Source: Ruminococcaceae bacterium UBA6845
GTDB lineage: Bacteria; Bacillota; Clostridia; Oscillospirales; Acutalibacteraceae
Direction: 5' to 3'
NCBI GenBank assembly: GCA_002449395.1
Contig: DKDP01000006.1
Coordinates: 1 to 10,154, forward strand
Length of the DNA: 10,154 nt
Below are positions 6,206-10,154 of the stretch, in pieces. The notes below the pieces were generated by a model that saw only the letters and a list, made by a program, of their open reading frames with translations, ran no database searches and was not told the DNA's origin. Positions within the stretch are counted from its first letter, which is position 1. Each line of letters starts with the position of its first letter. The position numbers and the translations under genes are program-made.

Positions 6206-7252
6206 TTATGCTTCGTTACCCTTAAAGTTTATTGATGAAATCCAGTCCTCAAATTTATCCTTGTAGTCGTTCTCAAGGATTTTTTCGCAGTAAATCTGCG
6301 TCACCCAGTAGATGTCCTCAATTTGCTGAACGGAGACAATGTTATAGTAGTCGATACCGTCGACATTATCGTAAAATGTGATATCGTAGGTGTAGTGGTT
6401 GATCTTTTTCACATTTTTAACCCGATTTCCCTCACAGTAGCTTTTGGCAAGCTCCTCAAGGCTCGAATTTTCTTTGTCAAGCGCATAGTCAATATCCTTT
6501 TGAGAGTAGTCGTCCACCGTCATTGTAGCGTCGGATGCAAAGAGGGTGTAGCTGTGATTAGCGAAATCTCCGTCCTCATAGAAATGATTATCAAGCGTAA
6601 TGCTGTAATTTTTGTAGGAAAAGGTCTGCGGCTCTTCAAGCACAAGATCGGCAACTCCTGCCGATAAAATCGTCAATACGATACTTGCCGCAAGAACCGC
6701 AAAGGTTTTGGCAATGGATTTGCCTGTTGAAACCTTTTTGACATAATTAACTTTTTTGCCGACCCTTGATTCGAGGAACATTCTGACATCGCAAAGCGGA
6801 TTTTCAATTCTGTCTTTAGGAATGATGAATGCCGATTGCTTATTGAAATACAGACAGATGAGTTCGTCCGTTTCATAAAGCTCCTCAATCGCCGAGTAGT
6901 TATATACCGAGCTTGAATCAACCGTTGAAACTCTGATCTCATTATCCGTAAAGGAGTAGGTTGTTTCTTTTGCAAGGTTCTTTTTCGACTGCGACTTGAA
7001 CAGCGCTTTGCCCATATATGACGGGGCAAAGAAGTAATAGATAATGAATATTATACCGAGCGTCGGTACGATAAATACGTCCTCAAAATGGTTGATGTAG
7101 GAAATATATGTCAGGAGTGGTCCGACTACAAGACAGATTATCAGTCCCGAAATAAGAAACGCTCTGACCGATTTTGTCTTGTGAAACAGTGCGTCTCCCG
7201 CCTTGCGGTACAGCTTTTTGTCAGGCATAACCGTAGCTCTGAATAATTCCAT
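6206..7252 (-). CDS. Membrane protein with YcxB-like domain and exported C-terminal domain
   Basis: A 348-residue protein. Two helices lie near residues 31-52 and 59-76. The stretch of about 96-150 (TYSFTDNEIRVSTVDSSSVYNYSAIEELYETDELICLYF, then AFIIPKDRI) has the pattern of YcxB-like C-terminal domains, which resemble bacterial PH-type folds. A third helix spans about 180-203. Residues 204-348 form a soluble, acidic domain that by helix count should be outside; I do not recognise it. GAGGAGG (plus 7261-7267) lies 8 bases before the ATG. The gene begins 27 bases after the anti-sigma-like gene and is last in that operon, suggesting a role in sensing or answering an envelope signal. The exact function is unknown. 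Confidence 0.85.
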   Translation of the reverse strand: MELFRATVMPDKKLYRKAGDALFHKTKSVRAFLISGLIICLVVGPLLTYISYINHFEDVFIVPTLGIIFIIYYFFAPSYMGKALFKSQSKKNLAKETTYSFTDNEIRVSTVDSSSVYNYSAIEELYETDELICLYFNKQSAFIIPKDRIENPLCDVRMFLESRVGKKVNYVKKVSTGKSIAKTFAVLAASIVLTILSAGVADLVLEEPQTFSYKNYSITLDNHFYEDGDFANHSYTLFASDATMTVDDYSQKDIDYALDKENSSLEELAKSYCEGNRVKNVKKINHYTYDITFYDNVDGIDYYNIVSVQQIEDIYWVTQIYCEKILENDYKDKFEDWISSINFKGNEA

Positions 7253-7279
7253 AATTTTATCCTCCTCAAATTTTATAAT

Positions 7280-8320
7280 TTACCCATCGTAATTTTCTGT
7301 GCTTGTTTCCGTACTGCTTTCAACAACTTTGACAGTTATTCTTGACATAACGGCGGTTGAAAGATAGCTGTCATACCTGAGCGATATTGTTGTTACACCG
7401 GGCGTATCACCGGCGGTAATCTCAAGATATATTTCTCTGCCGTTTACTCCGCCGAGATAGCTTACCGAAATGTCCGCAAGATTGTTGTTGTCGGTTGAGG
7501 TGTATACAAAGCCGTCGTTGTTTTTGTGCATCGTGAGCGTTACGCTTTCTCCCGGCGCTAACTCAACATACTGCGAAGCGGGCTCAATCTTCGGCGCCTT
7601 GGTAGGCTTGCCCATATTGAAATGTTGGTCATCACGGATCGTTAGGGGAGGGATGTTGTTTGAAAACAGGATGAAAAATGTACTGCTTAATCCCTCGTAT
7701 TCAACAGTAATCTTTTCGGTTGCGTGTGTGCCGAAGCCCTCGCCTTTATTGATCTTACAGTTGTTGATTCCGATCTTTTTAACCGTGCCGTCGCTGTATT
7801 CGACATTTGCGATTATTCCGTCGAAAGTGAAGTCGTCAATCGAATCATATACATACACAAAGCCGTCGGGAAAGCTGAGCCAAAAATCGACTGCCTCGGA
7901 TGCCGCTTTTTTTGTTGTCGATACGGAGGCTGTTGGCTTTAGGGTTGTGGTTTGCGTTGTTTGAGACGTTGTTGCAGTTGTTGTTTTATCCTCATTCTTT
8001 CGTTCAATCGTGTGACTGACAGCCACAGCACCAAAGCTCAGTGAGAAAACAACGGCGCAAGCTAAGAATATGCCGAGGGTTTTGCGCTTCTTGTCGTCGG
8101 TGTTATTGTTCTTCTTGATAAATGGTATCACAGCCGAAACATTACCGCTCTGAATCTCAATCAGCACGTCCGCACATTCGTCGATAAAATCAAAATCGGG
8201 TTCTTCCTTTTGAAGCTCTGCATCGATTAACGAATTGAGCAGCTCAACAGTGACCGCCTTAAAGGAATCGTCATCGTAAATTTCTTTTAATATGCTTTCG
8301 GTCATTACCAATTTGCTCAT
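7280..8320 (-). CDS. Putative membrane anti-sigma factor with two Ig-like outer domains
   Basis: A 346-residue single-pass protein. Residues 1-78 are a charged cytoplasmic part, 81-101 the only clear helix, and about 110-138 a Thr-rich linker (TTTATTSQTTQTTTLKPTASVSTT). The outer part has a Big_3-like Ig domain near 150-218 (VEYSDGTVKKI, GFGTHATEKITVEYEG) and a second Ig-like segment near 246-332 (VELAPGESVTLT, TPGVTTISLRYDS). The start codon overlaps the sigma-factor stop as ATGA (8317-8320), which implies coupled translation and matched amounts, as usual for sigma/anti-sigma pairs. No zinc anti-sigma HX3CX2C motif is present, so the anti-sigma role rests on position and topology. GAGGTGA precedes the ATG on the minus strand. 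Confidence 0.85.
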   Translation of the reverse strand: MSKLVMTESILKEIYDDDSFKAVTVELLNSLIDAELQKEEPDFDFIDECADVLIEIQSGNVSAVIPFIKKNNNTDDKKRKTLGIFLACAVVFSLSFGAVAVSHTIERKNEDKTTTATTSQTTQTTTLKPTASVSTTKKAASEAVDFWLSFPDGFVYVYDSIDDFTFDGIIANVEYSDGTVKKIGINNCKINKGEGFGTHATEKITVEYEGLSSTFFILFSNNIPPLTIRDDQHFNMGKPTKAPKIEPASQYVELAPGESVTLTMHKNNDGFVYTSTDNNNLADISVSYLGGVNGREIYLEITAGDTPGVTTISLRYDSYLSTAVMSRITVKVVESSTETSTENYDG

Positions 8321-8850
8321 AATGTCACCTCATTTTCAAATAATTGTTTTTCTTTTATCAGGTCTTTGATTTTTTGCCGCAGACGTGACGTCCGTTTTGC
8401 GGCGGCGGGAGGGGAGATGTTCAGCCGATCCGCAATTTCCGTCAGCGACATTCGTTTTATATATTTCATTTCGTACAGTTCCTGCTCATCACTTGACAGC
8501 AGTGAAATAAGCATTGCCGAGCATTTGTCATAGTCAAAGCTGTCCGCTATGATTGTCGGCGAAGCCTTTTCCATAGCCTCATCAAGCTGAATGTTTCGCT
8601 GAACTTGTTTCTTATATTCTTTCTTCACCCTCATAACAAATGTATCGGCGGTTCGGTAAAGAAACGCACGTTCCTGCTCGATGATAACTCCCTCGGACAG
8701 CTTCTTATGAAGAACGAGAAAGGTCTCCTGCGTACAGTCTGCGGCGTGCTCGCTGAGATCGCCGAGTCGTGCGTAGCAGTATCTGTAAATCGACCGATAA
8801 TATTTGTCATAACAGTCGTTGACAGCCTTTTTTATTTTATTGTGCGGCAC
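8317..8850 (-). CDS. ECF-like RNA polymerase sigma factor
   Basis: A 177-residue sigma-70 family protein with only regions 2 and 4. Region 2 covers about residues 12-80 (YRYCYARLGDLSEHAADCTQETFLVLHK; QETF lies in the core/-10 contact helix). Region 4 covers about 112-165 (LSSDEQELYEMKYIKRMSLTEIADRLNISPPAAAKRTSRLRQKI), with a helix-turn-helix at about 135-158 for the -35 element. The start is GTG at 8850: GGGAGG (plus 8858-8863) is 7 bases upstream, and the overlapping ATG at 8852 is out of frame and hits a stop after six codons. It is first in the operon with the membrane anti-sigma-like protein, which probably holds it inactive until an outside signal arrives. Target promoters are unknown. 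Confidence 0.92.
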   Translation of the reverse strand: MPHNKIKKAVNDCYDKYYRSIYRYCYARLGDLSEHAADCTQETFLVLHKKLSEGVIIEQERAFLYRTADTFVMRVKKEYKKQVQRNIQLDEAMEKASPTIIADSFDYDKCSAMLISLLSSDEQELYEMKYIKRMSLTEIADRLNISPPAAAKRTSRLRQKIKDLIKEKQLFENEVTL

Positions 8851-8911
8851 ATTTAAACCTCCCTTATTTTCCCTCTCATAAAGTAGCCGACCGAAATGCA
8901 GAATATGACAT

Positions 8912-8928
8912 AAATTTTTAAAAAATTT
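8912..8928. repeat. Perfect AT-only inverted repeat in the sigma-operon leader
   Basis: AAATTTTT (8912-8919), one A, then AAAAATTT (8921-8928) is a perfect 8-1-8 dyad between the putative promoter and the start codon of the sigma gene. It could be a protein site or a bend; AT-rich chance is also possible. Confidence 0.5.
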
Positions 8929-8954
8929 GTCTGAAATAATTTTGAAACATATTC

Positions 8955-8982
8955 ATTTTATCACCGTTGAGTAAAGAGTCAA
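8955..8982 (-). promoter_or_regulatory. Putative promoter of the sigma-factor operon
   Basis: On the minus strand, TTGACT (plus 8977-8982), a 16-base spacer and TAAAAT (plus 8955-8960) form a sigma-A-like promoter about 105 bases upstream of the GTG start. It leaves a long AT-rich leader. I did not see an obvious ECF-type AAC/CGT promoter, so autoregulation is not shown. Confidence 0.55.
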
Positions 8983-9038
8983 GTGAGAATGAGGGAAATT
9001 ATATATTTTAACAATTTATGAATTTTACAGAAAAGCAC

Positions 9039-9081
9039 TTGACCTAAAGTCAACTTCAGGTCATATAATGTAATCACAAAA
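9039..9081 (+). promoter_or_regulatory. MerR/SoxR-like promoter of the cytosolic flavodoxin gene
   Basis: TTGACC (9039-9044), a 19-base spacer and a perfect TATAAT (9064-9069). The dyad GACCTAAAGT (9041-9050), CA, ACTTCAGGTC (9053-9062) has one mismatch. It shares the -35 box, left arm, spacing and the downstream TAATCACAA (9071-9079) with the element at 3792. This supports control of both units by one MerR-family activator encoded elsewhere. Confidence 0.87.
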
Positions 9082-9102
9082 AAGATTAACGGAGGTTTTA
9101 TA

Positions 9103-9579
9103 ATGAAAAAACTTGTAGCATATTTTTCGGCGAGCGGAGTTACAAAATCTGCAGCTCAAAGGCTTGCTTCGGCGATCGGTGCGGACTTGTTTGAGATAAA
9201 GCCCGTTCAGCCTTATTCAAGCGCAGACCTTGATTGGACGAATAAAAACAGCCGTTCAAGCGTTGAATACAGGGACAAGAGTATTCGTCCCGAGATTGCC
9301 GAAAAGCTCGATAATATGACGGACTATGATGTTGTTTATATCGGATTCCCGATCTGGTGGTACGTTGCGCCGAACATCATCAATACCTTTGTCGAAAGCT
9401 ATGATTTCGCCGACAAGACGCTGATTCCGTTTGCAACCTCGGGCGGAAGCGGAATGGGCAAGACAGTCGATGTTCTCCGTCCGCTTTGCTCGGATAAGGC
9501 GGTATGGAAGAGCGGTAAGGTTATCAATCGTATGTCGGAGTCCGACCTTAAAAAATGGGCAGAGGACGCCGAAAAATAA
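9103..9579 (+). CDS. Cytosolic flavodoxin
   Basis: A 158-residue flavodoxin-fold protein without a signal peptide. YFSASGVTKSAAQ (7-19) is the FMN phosphate loop. PVQPYSSADLDWTNKNSRSS (34-53) and YIGFPIWWYVAP (79-90) are the conserved segments of this flavodoxin group, and PFATSGGSGMGKT (109-121) is the third flavin-side loop. The same blocks occur in the lipoprotein at 4717, so the two are paralogues in different compartments. GGAGG (9091-9095) is 7 bases before the ATG. It is transcribed from its own MerR-like promoter and diverges from the sigma operon. It would act as a cytosolic electron carrier or flavin reductase under redox or electrophile stress; the partner is unknown. Confidence 0.93.
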   Translation: MKKLVAYFSASGVTKSAAQRLASAIGADLFEIKPVQPYSSADLDWTNKNSRSSVEYRDKSIRPEIAEKLDNMTDYDVVYIGFPIWWYVAPNIINTFVESYDFADKTLIPFATSGGSGMGKTVDVLRPLCSDKAVWKSGKVINRMSESDLKKWAEDAEK

Positions 9580-9611
9580 GGAGTGAGCGAAACAACGGAA
9601 TATATCCTGCT

Positions 9612-9647
9612 TCGCCGCTTGATTAAATTCGGCGGATAGTGTATAAT
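9612..9647 (+). promoter_or_regulatory. Promoter of the Fic gene with inverted repeat around the -35 box
   Basis: TTGATT (9619-9624), a 17-base spacer and TATAAT (9642-9647) give a good sigma-A promoter 26 bases before the GTG start. CGCCG (9613-9617) and CGGCG (9630-9634) form an inverted repeat that brackets the -35 box, possibly an operator. It could equally be a leftover hairpin of the upstream gene, but there is no T tract. Confidence 0.65.
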
Positions 9648-9673
9648 ATATTCGTATGAATTGAGGTGATAGC

Positions 9674-10154
9674 GTGATTGAAAATAAACTTGGAGTAACG
9701 AATGCAGCCGAGCTTGCCCGTGAGGAAGAACGGATAAGCAAGAAAAAAGCGCTCGAGCTTTTTGAAAAAGGAATACTTAATGAGCTTGAGCCCGGCAGGT
9801 TTACAACCTTACAGGCGATTCATAGGTATCTTTTTGAGGATATATATGGTTTTGCGGGACAACTCAGGACGGTTAATATTGCAAAGGGTAATTTTCGATT
9901 TGCGCCGCTTATGTATCTTGATGTATCACTTCAAAATATTGACAAAATGCCTCAATCAAATTTTGATCAAATAATAGAAAAATATGTGGAGATGAATATT
10001 GCTCATCCGTTCAGAGAGGGCAACGGGAGAAGCACCCGTATCTGGCTTGATCATATTCTGAAAAATGAGATAGGCAGGGTGGTTGACTGGAGCAGAGTTG
10101 ATAAAGAGGATTATCTGCTCGCAATGGAACGCAGTCCGGTTAAGGATATTGAAA
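9674..10154 (+). CDS. Fic-domain protein, probable AMP transferase (3' end outside window)
   Basis: 160 residues are visible and the frame is open at the edge. The Fic active-site motif HPFREGNGRSTR is at residues 111-122, with catalytic H111, E115 and the phosphate-binding GNGR complete. KGNFRFAP (71-78) fits the target-binding flap, and IHRYLFEDIYGFAGQLRTVNI (49-69) the usual N-terminal part. Fic proteins transfer AMP or a related group from a nucleotide to a hydroxyl of a target protein. The short N-terminus without an inhibitory (S/T)xxxE(G/N) helix suggests the class with the helix at the C-terminus (NmFic-like), which would lie outside. Start: an in-frame TGA at 9662 rules out anything further upstream, and GTG 9674 follows GAGGTGA (9663-9669). 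It may act as a stand-alone regulator or toxin; the target is unknown. Confidence 0.92.
   Translation, partial: MIENKLGVTNAAELAREEERISKKKALELFEKGILNELEPGRFTTLQAIHRYLFEDIYGFAGQLRTVNIAKGNFRFAPLMYLDVSLQNIDKMPQSNFDQIIEKYVEMNIAHPFREGNGRSTRIWLDHILKNEIGRVVDWSRVDKEDYLLAMERSPVKDIE

Noticed and set aside
7470..7964. A 164-codon plus-strand frame opposite the anti-sigma-like gene
   Set aside because: The minus strand carries Ig-like repeats and correct operon spacing; the plus frame has no such support.
9583..9639. Small open frame GTG...TAG (18 codons) after the flavodoxin, preceded by AAGGA
   Set aside because: The ribosome site abuts the start codon, the peptide is too short to judge, and it overlaps the Fic promoter.

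Overview
The window looks like chromosomal DNA from an anaerobic, moderately low-GC Gram-positive gut bacterium of the class Clostridia. A Ruminococcus/Oscillospiraceae-type genome is my best guess, at moderate confidence. The evidence is strong AGGAGG-type ribosome sites, sigma-A promoters, protein sequences close to Clostridia homologues as I remember them, and Thr/Ser/Asn-rich linkers on exported proteins. I see no tRNA, rRNA, CRISPR array, insertion sequence or phage gene.

Left part (1-5361, all on the plus strand) is a reductive and electrophile-handling cluster. It holds the C-terminal two thirds of a YghZ-type aldo/keto reductase (1-711), a LysR-type regulator with a near-perfect promoter (936-1829), a flavoprotein with an iron-sulfur-flavoprotein-like cysteine cluster (1940-2569), and an iron-dependent alcohol/aldehyde dehydrogenase (2618-3787). 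A second transcription unit follows, with an AKR5-like aldo/keto reductase (3856-4701) and a lipoprotein form of flavodoxin (4717-5361). Together the enzymes would reduce aldehydes or other electrophiles with NAD(P)H or flavin.

Middle part: a seven-helix YgjV-like membrane protein (5561-6091, plus) faces, tail to tail, a three-gene minus-strand operon (8850 down to 6206). That operon encodes an ECF-like sigma factor, a membrane-spanning putative anti-sigma factor with two Ig-like outer domains (ATGA overlap with the sigma gene), and a membrane protein with a YcxB-like domain and a large outer C-terminal domain. It reads as a cell-envelope signalling unit.

Right part: a cytosolic flavodoxin (9103-9579), paralogous to the lipoprotein flavodoxin, diverges from the sigma operon. 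It is followed by a Fic-domain protein (9674 to the window edge, truncated).

The most notable signal is regulatory. The promoters of the AKR5-like/lipo-flavodoxin operon and of the distant cytosolic flavodoxin gene are near-copies: 35 of 43 positions are identical without gaps. Both have TTGACC, an over-long 19-base spacer filled by a dyad with ACCTAAAG-type arms, then TAAAAT or TATAAT. This is the architecture of MerR-family, SoxR-like activated promoters. It implies that an unseen MerR-family regulator controls a small reductase/flavodoxin regulon split around the sigma operon.
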